From Legionella lansingensis (GTDB taxonomy: Bacteria > Pseudomonadota > Gammaproteobacteria > Legionellales > Legionellaceae): a stretch of 64,000 nt of DNA. Where the stretch lies: NCBI RefSeq assembly GCF_900187355.1, contig NZ_LT906451.1, positions 1,919,001 through 1,983,000 of the forward strand. Reading direction: 5' to 3'. Positions 29,991-38,538 of the stretch are shown here, in pieces. Under the pieces are notes generated by a model, which worked only from the letters and a program-made list of their open reading frames with translations, was not told the origin of the DNA and searched no databases. Position 1 is the first letter of the stretch, and every line of letters starts with the position of its first letter. The position numbers were made by a program, and so were the translations under genes.

Positions 29991-31285
29991 AACAAAATCA
30001 AAATATAGCTCAATTTTCAAAAGTAACTGTTGTCGGCCTTGGCTACATAGGCTTACCAACAGCTGCGGCATTCGCTTCTCGTAAAATTCGTGTTACCGGT
30101 GTCGATATTTGCCAAAAAACAATTGATACCATCAATCGCGGTGAAATTCATATTGTAGAGCCGGAGTTAGACATTGTAGTGCACGCTGCTGTTACTGAGG
30201 GATATCTTCACGCAACCCAAAAACCTGAATCTGCTGATGCATTCCTGATTGCCGTACCAACACCATTCAAAGACAACCACTCTCCTGATTTGAGTTATAT
30301 TGAAGCCGCCAGTCAATCAATTGCACCCGTTTTGAAGAGTGGTGATTTGGTCATTCTCGAATCCACCTCACCAGTTGGGACAACTGAGATGATGGCGGGC
30401 TGGCTCGCAAACGCTCGTCCAGATCTGACTTTCCCACAAACTCATAGCGAGAATGCTGATATTAGAATTGCCTATTGTCCGGAACGAGTTTTGCCTGGAC
30501 ATATTTTGCGCGAATTAGTCCAAAATGATCGTGTTATTGGGGGTATGACGCCTAAATGTTCAGCCATGGCTGTACAACTCTATAAAATTTTCGTTGAGGG
30601 TGAATGCATTGTCACTAATTCACGTACCGCTGAAATGTGCAAATTGACTGAAAACAGCTTTCGTGATGTCAATATCGCTTTTGCCAATGAGTTATCTCTC
30701 ATTTGTGACAAAATGAATGTCGATGTTTGGGAATTGATTCAACTTGCCAATCATCACCCGCGCGTCAATATTCTTCGGCCAGGACCAGGTGTTGGCGGGC
30801 ACTGCATTGCTGTCGATCCATGGTTCATTGTGAGCCAAGCTCCTAAAGAAGCCCAGCTAATTCGTACTGCACGTGAAGTCAATGATAATAAACCAACATG
30901 GGTAGCTGAGAAAGTTAGGTTGGCCGTTTCCGAATTTCTACAGAACAATCCTGAAAAGATAGCAAAAGACATTACCATTGCCTGTTTTGGTTTGACTTTT
31001 AAGGCCGACATCGATGATTTACGAGAAAGTCCAGCTTTAAAAATCGTAAAAGAAATTACATTCAACCATCATGGACATGTGCTTGCTGTTGAACCTAATA
31101 TCGAGACACTGCCATCAGACTTAGTTGAGATTGTGGAGCTGAGTACTGTTGAGAAAGCCTTAGCCGAAGCAGATATTTTATTAATGCTTGTTAATCATAA
31201 GTCATTTAAAGAAATTCCCCAAAAGATGTGTCGAAAATATACGATTATAGACGCTTGTGGACTTGGTTTATGTCAACAATTATAA
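29984..31285 (+). CDS. wecC: UDP-N-acetyl-D-mannosamine dehydrogenase
   Basis: A 433-residue UDP-sugar 6-dehydrogenase that oxidises UDP-ManNAc to UDP-ManNAcA. Residues 15-35 carry the NAD loop [55 protein letters not shown] and the catalytic-cysteine motif [13 protein letters not shown] follow, then [16 protein letters not shown] in the UDP-binding domain. These are the WecC hallmarks rather than those of UDP-glucose dehydrogenase. It overlaps the end of wecB by 7 bases, so the two steps are coupled. The product likely feeds the same surface glycan. Confidence 0.95.
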   Translation: MLEQNQNIAQFSKVTVVGLGYIGLPTAAAFASRKIRVTGVDICQKTIDTINRGEIHIVEPELDIVVHAAVTEGYLHATQKPESADAFLIAVPTPFKDNHSPDLSYIEAASQSIAPVLKSGDLVILESTSPVGTTEMMAGWLANARPDLTFPQTHSENADIRIAYCPERVLPGHILRELVQNDRVIGGMTPKCSAMAVQLYKIFVEGECIVTNSRTAEMCKLTENSFRDVNIAFANELSLICDKMNVDVWELIQLANHHPRVNILRPGPGVGGHCIAVDPWFIVSQAPKEAQLIRTAREVNDNKPTWVAEKVRLAVSEFLQNNPEKIAKDITIACFGLTFKADIDDLRESPALKIVKEITFNHHGHVLAVEPNIETLPSDLVEIVELSTVEKALAEADILLMLVNHKSFKEIPQKMCRKYTIIDACGLGLCQQL

Positions 31286-31352
31286 AGAGTATTCGCATAA
31301 TGACATCAAATGGGGATATACTGTTTGGATGTTTATAAGTTGGAAAGACTAG

Positions 31353-32171
31353 GTGTCCCTAAAGGCCATGTATGATGAGATTGCGGGCCATTATGCCACC
31401 GCCGATCGTTTTGGCTCCATTACACAAAGCCATCGTGCAGCCATTGCGCAAATCAGACGGGAACGTTTAGGATTAAGACCACATTATAAAGTGTTGGACT
31501 TTGGTGTGGGTAATGGTGCTTTTTTGAAACAGCTTAAAACATTTATGCCTGAGGCTGATTTCACTGGTATTGATATTTCTCCGAAAATGCTAGTCCTTGC
31601 TCGAAAGGCCTTGTCCCTTACTACGATTGAGGGCAGCGCTATAGAAGCAAGCCGTTATCTTCCGCATCACAGTCAAGATTTAGTATTGGCTCATTTTATC
31701 AACGCCTATATTCCCATCCGTACCTTATTTGATGAGGCCGATTTATTGACTCGTGCCAATGGTTATTTTTCTTTGATTACGACCACCTATGAATCCTTCC
31801 CGGTGGCTCAGCAATACTTGGCGGAGTTCATTGCCAAAGGTTCGTTGTTAAGCACTGTGGTCGGTCATTATTATAAGACCATGATAAAAAATACCACAGT
31901 TGCCTCAGGGCTTGATGAGCTGATGCATGTTTTTACGCAACATAAATTCAAAATGTTGCGGCATGAACGTTTGTATATACCGATTCTAATCAATGATATT
32001 GACGAGTTAATTCAATTCGGTATTGAAGGAACCTGGTTTTTAAACAGTCTTGCAATTCGCATGTTACCAAAGAATTTTTTGTTACAACGATTGAAACGCC
32101 TTTTTAGTGAGATCTTTACCTTCCCTTATCGCGATACCCATATTATTGACGTGATATTAGCTAAAAAATAA
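31353..32171 (+). CDS. Class I SAM-dependent methyltransferase
   Basis: A 272-residue methyltransferase. Motif I is VLDFGVGNGAFLKQL at about 49-63, strand 2 ends in FTGIDISPKML, and LVLAHFINAYIPI sits where motif IV/post-motif lies. A GTG start has GGAAAG five bases upstream; an ATG five codons later is an alternative. It follows wecC by 67 bases and precedes a palindromic repeat. Substrate unknown; it may be a small-molecule or sugar methyltransferase. Confidence 0.75.
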   Translation: MSLKAMYDEIAGHYATADRFGSITQSHRAAIAQIRRERLGLRPHYKVLDFGVGNGAFLKQLKTFMPEADFTGIDISPKMLVLARKALSLTTIEGSAIEASRYLPHHSQDLVLAHFINAYIPIRTLFDEADLLTRANGYFSLITTTYESFPVAQQYLAEFIAKGSLLSTVVGHYYKTMIKNTTVASGLDELMHVFTQHKFKMLRHERLYIPILINDIDELIQFGIEGTWFLNSLAIRMLPKNFLLQRLKRLFSEIFTFPYRDTHIIDVILAKK

Positions 32172-32217
32172 AACCTGGGTTAAAGTAAATTCTTTAAACT
32201 CGATCTTCAAGCTTCAT

Positions 32218-32296
32218 CGAATTACCGTGGCTTGACCATGGTATCCATGGCTCATTGAAGATCGCTGGATACCATGGTCAAGCCACGGTAATTCGG
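32218..32296. repeat. Palindromic repeat with 30-base perfect arms
   Basis: Arms at 32218-32247 and 32266-32295 are perfect inverted copies of CGAATTACCGTGGCTTGACC... with an 18-base loop. Each arm itself contains a small hairpin (CCGTGG/CCATGG type). Closely related copy at 57099-57175, sharing also the loop sequence TTGAAGATCGCTGG. Confidence 0.9.
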
Positions 32297-32339
32297 TTTG
32301 AATTAAACGGGTTTAGCCGCAACACTGAAGGACTCGATA

Positions 32340-33836
32340 ATGGAGCAAACCATCAAGACGTACTTTCGCCAATTCACTCTGCGCCAAAAACAAACAACAA
32401 ATATTGTTTTCATTACATTTTGGAGTCAGTTCTCGGTTTATGCTCTTAATACCATATTAATTCTTTTCCTAACTCGACCATTGTTAGCTCACGGATTAGG
32501 TTATACACAAGAGAAAGCTTATGCCTTTCTGGGGATCAGTCAGGCCACTGGCTATTTAATGCCTATTCTCGGTGGTTTTATGGCTGATAAAATTCTCGGT
32601 GTGCGTCGTGCCATTCTTCTAGGCAGCATTCTCCTGGCTATAGCTTATTTGTTGGTGATGCTAAGTGGTTATACTCTGGCCTCCCATGGAGATCATCTAT
32701 TCATAGCCGCTTATGCCCTGGTTCCGGCCACCAATTCTTTGTTGATGGGTACGGCTTCAAGCATGGTTTCTCGCATTTATTCTGATGATGCCATTGCCGC
32801 CAAATCAGCCATGACGTTCTATTATATGTCTATCAATGTAGGCGCTTTATTAGCCACTTTGATTGCCCCGCAACTTTTGGATAGTCAGTATGGGCCTTTA
32901 TCAGTACTGACTTTGGTTTTTATTGGTAAATCCATTGCTGCCTTGAATTTTGCGAAACGCTACTCCCTTTATAACAATGTGATTTGGGGGCAAGATAAAG
33001 TTCCCTTTTCACTAAGGGATAAACTTATTCTATTTACCTATATAGTGATCATTTATGTTTTTACGTTATTTGCTTATTCGCATGTTTACCATGCCAGCTT
33101 TGTGATCAGTGTAGGATGTGGTTTAGGAATTTTTTGGTTTTTTTGGAGAACATTGGCTCTTTCAGGTGAAAGCCGCAGTAAACAATTGGTTGCCTTATTG
33201 TTGATCTTGGAAGCTGTTGTTTTCTTTGTGATCTATAACCAAATGAACAGTACGCTAGTACTCTTTGCTAAAAATAACTCTGATTTACAACTGTTGGGTA
33301 TCCATCTGTCTCCTGCCCAATATCAGCTACTTAACCCTTTGTTAATTATCGCATTAGGCACGCAATTACCACGATTTTATGCTCGCTTTCCTCGTTTTAC
33401 TATCCCCTATCAATTTGCGGCAGGCACTTTATTGGCAGGAGCCGCATTGTTATTGATGGCTTTTGCCGCTACTGTCACACATACAGGATATGTGAATGGC
33501 AATTTTATTGGCCTCACTTATATATTAATTACCTTGGCTGAACTGTGGGTTTCTGCCGTAGGATTAAGCATGATAGGACTTTATTGCGATAGTGAAGCCA
33601 TCGCTTTTGCCATGGGGGTCTGGTATTTAGCATCTTCCTTATCAAATGCTATCTCAGGGAGAATAGCAAGTTTTGTGGCTATTCCTGAGAATATTACAGC
33701 TTTAGAAAGCATCGTTATTTACCAACATTACTACTTGGTTATGGGGATAACTACTTTGGGCTTGGGAATTATTATGACTATTCTTGCTCGGGTCTTACAA
33801 CGTCGGTTTCGTAAGCAAGGGATTGAGATTGTTTGA
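32340..33836 (+). CDS. POT/PTR-family proton-coupled transporter lacking the helix-1 ExxER motif
   Basis: A 498-residue inner-membrane protein of the proton-dependent oligopeptide transporter family with about 14 hydrophobic helices. The family signature GGFMADKILGVRRAILLGSI (near 76-95) is intact, and MSINVGALLA fits the FYxxINxG region. In helix 1, where POT proteins carry ExxERFxYY, this one reads TFWSQFSVY (26-34), so both glutamates and the arginine are lost. Those residues couple proton movement in characterised members. It may use a different coupling or a different substrate. It is flanked by repeats on both sides and is not in an obvious operon. Confidence 0.8.
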   Translation: MEQTIKTYFRQFTLRQKQTTNIVFITFWSQFSVYALNTILILFLTRPLLAHGLGYTQEKAYAFLGISQATGYLMPILGGFMADKILGVRRAILLGSILLAIAYLLVMLSGYTLASHGDHLFIAAYALVPATNSLLMGTASSMVSRIYSDDAIAAKSAMTFYYMSINVGALLATLIAPQLLDSQYGPLSVLTLVFIGKSIAALNFAKRYSLYNNVIWGQDKVPFSLRDKLILFTYIVIIYVFTLFAYSHVYHASFVISVGCGLGIFWFFWRTLALSGESRSKQLVALLLILEAVVFFVIYNQMNSTLVLFAKNNSDLQLLGIHLSPAQYQLLNPLLIIALGTQLPRFYARFPRFTIPYQFAAGTLLAGAALLLMAFAATVTHTGYVNGNFIGLTYILITLAELWVSAVGLSMIGLYCDSEAIAFAMGVWYLASSLSNAISGRIASFVAIPENITALESIVIYQHYYLVMGITTLGLGIIMTILARVLQRRFRKQGIEIV

Positions 33837-33858
33837 AATTTAAATACCCTCACCCCAA

Positions 33859-33999
33859 GGGCACTGCCATTAAGTTAAGCAATCCCGAATCCCCGCGGCA
33901 TCGACCGCGGAGTCCATTATATCAGTTTGGGTATGGATACCGCGGTCAAGCCGCGGTAATTCGAAGATAGAGAAAACCCTTAACTTAATGGCAGTGCTC
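33859..33999. repeat. Composite inverted repeat: outer CATTAAGTTAAG arms around GC-rich hairpins
   Basis: Outer arms at 33859-33879 and 33979-33999 match in 20 of 21 positions as inverted copies (GGGCACTGCCATTAAGTTAAG). Inside lie two hairpins, CCGCGGcatcgaCCGCGG and ACCGCGGtcaagCCGCGGT, of the family seen elsewhere here. It lies between the convergent transporter and manC genes, so it could also end transcription in both directions. Confidence 0.8.
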
Positions 34000-34049
34000 C
34001 CCAAAGGGAGAGAAGGATAGAATATTTTCTCCTTTTAGAGCCATTAAGC

Positions 34050-35471
34050 TTAACTCCGCCCATATTTATCTTCAAAACGGACAATATCATCCTCGCCCAT
34101 ATATTCACCGCTTTGTACCTCGATCATCACTAGAGGGATGACCCCAGGATTTTCCAGACGATGTTTATGGCCTGCTGGGATATAAGTGGATTCGTTGGTA
34201 TTTACAAGCATTTCGCGCTCGCCGTTAATCACTTTGGCCATACCGCTGACCACAATCCAGTGTTCGCTTCGGTGATAATGCATTTGTAGGCTAAGACTTG
34301 CGTAAGGTCGTACTTCGATGCGCTTTATTTTAAAACGAGCACCTTCTTCCAATACCGTATAAGAACCCCAAGGACGGTGTACCGTGCGGTGAAGCTTATG
34401 CGCTTCATGTCCTTGCGCCTTAAGCTTGGCATAAATATGTTTAATCTCCTGGGCGCGAGATTTATCAGCCACGAGTAAAGCATCGGGGGTATCAATAATA
34501 AAAAGATTATCAACCCCAAGGGCACATAATAATCTGCTGTCACTGCGAATATAGCAGTTCGCCACATCATGAAGATGGGCTTCTCCTTCGATACGATTCC
34601 CCATTGCATCAGGATCAATCAAATCACCAAGAGCATTCCAGGAACCTATGTCACTCCAACCAATATTGCATGGGACAACAGCGATCGCTGTGGATTTTTC
34701 AATCACAGCATAATCAATAGAAATGTCAGGGACATCATCAAAGGTTTGGGAATCCAGCTCAAGCTGAGTGAATCCCGTGCCTTTGGCTGTTCGTGATAAC
34801 TCAATGCAAGTTTTGGTTTTAAAAAGAATGTCAGGGCAATGAAGCTCCATTTCGGCCAACATGGTCCCCGCCATAAAACAAAACATGCCAGAGTTCCATA
34901 GGAAACGTCCAGTATTCACATATTCTTGCGCCGCTTCCAAGGTAGGCTTTTCGATAAAACGCGACACCGTATTACCTTCAGCTTCAATATAGCCATACCC
35001 CGTTTCGGGGCTTTGTGGTTGTATACCAAAAGTAACGATTTTCGCTTCTAGCGCGAATTCTACGCCTTGAGCAATGGCCTTCGCAAAAGCACTTTGATCT
35101 GAAATCAAATGATCAGCAGGTAGCACCAGTATCACTGCTTCGGGACCATGGTTCTCAGCGACTTGTAATGCGGCAGCAGCAATAGCTGCTGCCGTATTAC
35201 GACCAAAAGGTTCAAGAATAAATGATAAATTTATTCTTGTCGGTTCTACTTCACGAAACTCATCTTCTGTTTTAAAAAATAAATCGCGATTGGTTACAGT
35301 CAGGATCTCCTGCACATCATCAAGTGCCGCAGCGCGTAAGAATGTTTTTTGTAGCAAACTTTGACCACCTTCAAGACGGATAAACGGCTTGGGATGTAAT
35401 TCACGAGAAACCGGCCACAAGCGTGATCCGGCTCCGCCACATAGAATAGTTGGTATCAAGGGTCTTGGCAC
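34050..35471 (-). CDS. manC: Mannose-1-phosphate guanylyltransferase / mannose-6-phosphate isomerase
   Basis: A 473-residue type II PMI bifunctional enzyme. The N-terminal nucleotidyltransferase starts PTILCGGAGSRLWPVSRELHPKPF, followed by EPFGRNTAAAIAAAA, LPADHLI and FIEKP. The C-terminal cupin (about 350-473) has HRPWGSYTVLEEG, RIEVRPYASLSLQMHYHRSEHWIVVSG and YIPAGHKHRLENPG, the zinc-site pattern of the isomerase. It supplies GDP-mannose for gmd and per. The stop codon lies inside a CCATTAAGCTTAA sequence resembling the outer arm of the adjacent repeat. It is 8 bases from lipA but unrelated in function. Confidence 0.95.
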   Translation of the reverse strand: MPRPLIPTILCGGAGSRLWPVSRELHPKPFIRLEGGQSLLQKTFLRAAALDDVQEILTVTNRDLFFKTEDEFREVEPTRINLSFILEPFGRNTAAAIAAAALQVAENHGPEAVILVLPADHLISDQSAFAKAIAQGVEFALEAKIVTFGIQPQSPETGYGYIEAEGNTVSRFIEKPTLEAAQEYVNTGRFLWNSGMFCFMAGTMLAEMELHCPDILFKTKTCIELSRTAKGTGFTQLELDSQTFDDVPDISIDYAVIEKSTAIAVVPCNIGWSDIGSWNALGDLIDPDAMGNRIEGEAHLHDVANCYIRSDSRLLCALGVDNLFIIDTPDALLVADKSRAQEIKHIYAKLKAQGHEAHKLHRTVHRPWGSYTVLEEGARFKIKRIEVRPYASLSLQMHYHRSEHWIVVSGMAKVINGEREMLVNTNESTYIPAGHKHRLENPGVIPLVMIEVQSGEYMGEDDIVRFEDKYGRS

Positions 35472-35479
35472 GATTCGTC

Positions 35480-36463
35480 CTATAATCCTAAGTTATCACG
35501 CTTGAACACTCGATCCGCCCGATAGCTCGAGCGTACCAGAGGCCCCGAAGCGACTTCGAAAAATCCCTTTTGCAATCCAATATCGCGCAACCTTAGAAAT
35601 TGCTCTGGTGTTACATAACGCGAAACTGACAAGTGATTTTTGGTGGGCTGCAGATATTGACCTAAGGTTAGAATATCAATGTTTTGGCTACGTAAATCAT
35701 CCATTGTTTGGATGATTTCTTCATCAGTTTCACCTAAACCTAACATCAGGCTTGTTTTTGTCAATACATCTGGACGATACTGCTTGGCATAACCTAAAAC
35801 CTCGAGCGTTTGCCAATAGCCAGCGCGATTGTCTCTTACAGGGTGAGTCAAACGCTCCACCGTCTCTACATTTTGTGCAAAAACATCAACACCACTGTCC
35901 AATAAAACCGCAACACTTTCTTTTACTCCCTGAAAATCAGGAGTTAATGCTTCCACTTTAGTGTTGGGACATCGCCTTTTGATCGCTCTCACTGTCTCAG
36001 CATAATGTTTAGCGCCACCGTCCGCTAGATCATCACGATTTACCGAGGTTAATACGACATAATCAAGATTCATCAAAGCCACAGTATTTGCTGTATTTTC
36101 AGGCTCTTCGAGATCCAGCCAGCCGTGTGGATTACCAGTATCGACAGCGCAAAAACGACAAGCACGCGTACAAACGGCGCCCATAAGCATGATCGTTGCA
36201 GTCCCATGTGACCAACATTCGCCAATATTGGGACATTTTGCCTCTTCGCAGACTGTTGCCAATCGATGTTTAGTGACTTGATCTTTGACCTGTTGGTAAG
36301 CTGGGGTCGTATGGTTAACTATTCGTAACCACTTCGGCTTAGGCAAACGCTCAGAGGCATGTCCAGCCGACTTAACACCGTCTTTGATAGCGATCACCCC
36401 CTGCTGGGTGCGATATTTTTGGCCACTCTCAACAACAACTGGAATATCATTTAGTTTGCTCAT
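35480..36463 (-). CDS. lipA: Lipoyl synthase
   Basis: A 327-residue radical-SAM enzyme that inserts two sulphurs into octanoyl groups on lipoyl domains. It has the auxiliary cluster motif [12 protein letters not shown] (C-x4-C-x5-C) and the radical-SAM motif CTRACRFC (C-x3-C-x2-C), then [26 protein letters not shown] and the C-terminal RSSYRAD serine motif. Length and motif order are standard. It lies 8 bases upstream of manC in the same direction; lipB is not in the window. Confidence 0.97.
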   Translation of the reverse strand: MSKLNDIPVVVESGQKYRTQQGVIAIKDGVKSAGHASERLPKPKWLRIVNHTTPAYQQVKDQVTKHRLATVCEEAKCPNIGECWSHGTATIMLMGAVCTRACRFCAVDTGNPHGWLDLEEPENTANTVALMNLDYVVLTSVNRDDLADGGAKHYAETVRAIKRRCPNTKVEALTPDFQGVKESVAVLLDSGVDVFAQNVETVERLTHPVRDNRAGYWQTLEVLGYAKQYRPDVLTKTSLMLGLGETDEEIIQTMDDLRSQNIDILTLGQYLQPTKNHLSVSRYVTPEQFLRLRDIGLQKGFFEVASGPLVRSSYRADRVFKRDNLGL

Positions 36464-36579
36464 ACGACAACCAACAAATTTTCATGCCCCTGATGATCCC
36501 AAAATGGGAAGACTAGATCAAGTGGGCTACGATTAAAAGTGGGTTTTCTTGGCCGACGCCTGCGGCTTAATTGATGATC

Positions 36580-36615
36580 GCATGGATACCGTGGTCAAGC
36601 CACGGTAATTCCATG
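36580..36615. repeat. Single-hairpin copy of the GC-rich palindrome
   Basis: CATGGATACCGTGG, a short loop, then CCACGGTAATTCCATG. It ends directly against the stop codon of the GGDEF gene (36616-36618), so it may act as its transcription terminator or 3' end stabiliser. Confidence 0.75.
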
Positions 36616-38157
36616 TTAAAGAGTAACTACGCGATTACGGCCACTTTGCTTTGCTTGCAACATTGCTTCATCAGCACGCATAAAAATGCTTCCGATATCA
36701 TCTCCATGTTGTAGGTTTGTCAAACCAAATGAAACCGTCACATAGATTCGCTTATCACGGTAACTAAACACCGATTCCTCAATCACATTGCGTAAGCCTT
36801 CGGCCACTTTAGCCGCATCCTGAATATGAGTGTGTTCAAAAATAAATACAAACTCCTCATTGTTATAACGAGCAAGAAAATCAACCGCACGAATGGAAGA
36901 TTTGAGTAACATAGCGATTTCTTTAAGGATTTTATCTCCCGCTAAATGCCCGTATTTATCATTAATTTGCTTAAAATTATCGATATTTGCTACAGCCAAA
37001 CTCAAATCACCAAACCCTCTGTGCCAACGGTTATAGGCGTCTTTGATATGTTCCTCATAAGAAACCCTGTTCGGTAGACCGGTCACGCTATCTTGATTAT
37101 TTTTTAGTTTTTCGAAAGACAGCATGTTTTTTATTTCATTTATACCACGCTCTGTTTCCATTAGCTTATCCTGTAAGATCATCATCCTTTGCTCGTACTC
37201 TGCTAAGCGTCTGTATTCAATTTCCTTATATTTTTTAACTTGTGAGCGTATCGCTGTTAATTTCGCTCCTATTTCTATAGATAGTTCCTCTCGGGTTTTA
37301 GCACTGTTCGTCTGATTCTCAATCTCTTGAATATTAAGCAAAACGTCATTTTCCAATCGTTGCATATCTTCCCTGGCAAAAACATGACTATCCTTCAATA
37401 ATTTTAGATACTTACCTACATCTCGCAAGTGATTGCCAAATTCAACCAAAAACCGCTTCGTTCGTGTTTGTTCAAAACCAAATGCAGTAATGACGAATTG
37501 TTTTAACTCCTCTAATAGCGAAACCAAAGACTCCTCTGTTAATGAATGCCCTAGGCTGGACTTAAGAAATTTATGCTTTGAAGTCAAATCCTTAGGGAGA
37601 GGTATATAGTTAATCATCTGCGCTAAAGTTGCATTAATCCGTGTATTAAGAAGCGCTTCTTTTTCAGGTAACGTATGGTGCTGTTCGCAAAACTCAATTT
37701 GTTCAGCAACGGTGGTAACACATTCTGTTAGCAACTTACTGAAATGCTTTATCAGTTTTCTTTCGTCAGCATCCGTTTTAAGCAATTGTTCCATACGCTC
37801 AAAGGCATGTTTGTCTTTAAGCTCGATCAGCATTTGACTTAAGAGATCTGCTCCCTGTTTAATGAAATCAGTGATGATAATTTTATCATCCTGTTTTTGT
37901 TGTTGGAGATCGGACATAACATCCACTAAGGATGCGATACGTTTTTGAATTGATTTTGAATCTTTATTTTCCTTAAGAGCATCCTTGAGATCGAGTAAAT
38001 GTTTATCCAGATCAAGATGAATACCACTTGGTAGAGTCGTTAATTGATCAATAGCATTTCTGAGCATATCAACTTCACTTTGAAGCCTATTACACTGCTC
38101 TTCGTATTGAGTAATGGTATCAGTCGTTTTCTTTTTAGACTGTTGTTCAAGCATCAT
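36616..38157 (-). CDS. GGDEF-domain protein with degenerate active site (NNEEF)
   Basis: A 513-residue cytoplasmic protein. Residues 1 to about 345 are helical and charged, with probable coiled coil near 290-345 (EYRRLAEYEQRMMILQDK). The C-terminal 165 residues are a GGDEF domain: DSVTGLPNRVSYEEH, VANIDNFKQINDKYGH, and SFGLTNLQHGDD. The catalytic signature reads NNEEF at 432-436, with both glycines replaced by asparagine. The inhibitory I-site RxxD is kept as RAVD at 423-426, five residues before. It therefore may bind c-di-GMP without making it, although weak cyclase activity is not excluded. No membrane helix or signal peptide was seen. A second in-frame ATG follows the first. Confidence 0.9.
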   Translation of the reverse strand: MMLEQQSKKKTTDTITQYEEQCNRLQSEVDMLRNAIDQLTTLPSGIHLDLDKHLLDLKDALKENKDSKSIQKRIASLVDVMSDLQQQKQDDKIIITDFIKQGADLLSQMLIELKDKHAFERMEQLLKTDADERKLIKHFSKLLTECVTTVAEQIEFCEQHHTLPEKEALLNTRINATLAQMINYIPLPKDLTSKHKFLKSSLGHSLTEESLVSLLEELKQFVITAFGFEQTRTKRFLVEFGNHLRDVGKYLKLLKDSHVFAREDMQRLENDVLLNIQEIENQTNSAKTREELSIEIGAKLTAIRSQVKKYKEIEYRRLAEYEQRMMILQDKLMETERGINEIKNMLSFEKLKNNQDSVTGLPNRVSYEEHIKDAYNRWHRGFGDLSLAVANIDNFKQINDKYGHLAGDKILKEIAMLLKSSIRAVDFLARYNNEEFVFIFEHTHIQDAAKVAEGLRNVIEESVFSYRDKRIYVTVSFGLTNLQHGDDIGSIFMRADEAMLQAKQSGRNRVVTL

Positions 38158-38179
38158 TAAAATCCCTTTAATCTGCTAA

Positions 38180-38446
38180 TTAGTCTTTCTTTAAAGATGC
38201 AAGCACCAACCGTGCATGAGAACCATCACATAAGGGTGGATCCCTTGTCTCCTTGCAACCACAAAAATATACTGTCTCTGTAAGTATAGCCTTGTATGGG
38301 ACACATTGTTCTTCACAATCACTTTGACTTTGATCGCATAGAGGTTGATTTTTACTCTTCCCACAGCCACACCAATAGTATGTTTTCCCTTCTTCAACCT
38401 CATAAGGAATAGGAAAGAAAGAAGGTCTGCCTTTTTTCTCTGCCAT
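38180..38446 (-). CDS. CDGSH iron-sulphur domain protein, two motifs, first one degenerate
   Basis: An 88-residue protein (start at the ATG with GGAACGAG upstream; another ATG lies four codons earlier). It has two C-x-C-x8-C-D repeats. The second reads CGCKETRDPPLCDGSH with all 2Fe-2S ligands (C62, C64, C73, H77). The first reads CGCGKSKNQPLCDQSQ, so the histidine ligand is glutamine (Q41). Bacterial tandem CDGSH proteins usually keep both. It lies 22 bases before the GGDEF gene in the same direction and may be cotranscribed. Electron transfer or iron-sulphur storage are family roles. Confidence 0.85.
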   Translation of the reverse strand: MAEKKGRPSFFPIPYEVEEGKTYYWCGCGKSKNQPLCDQSQSDCEEQCVPYKAILTETVYFCGCKETRDPPLCDGSHARLVLASLKKD

Positions 38447-38538
38447 TTCTCGTTCCATAAATCAAGTTATTAAAATATAAACCACATGGTTAATTTTTAA
38501 ACTATATTTATTTTATATTAATCTAAATAACTATTTCT

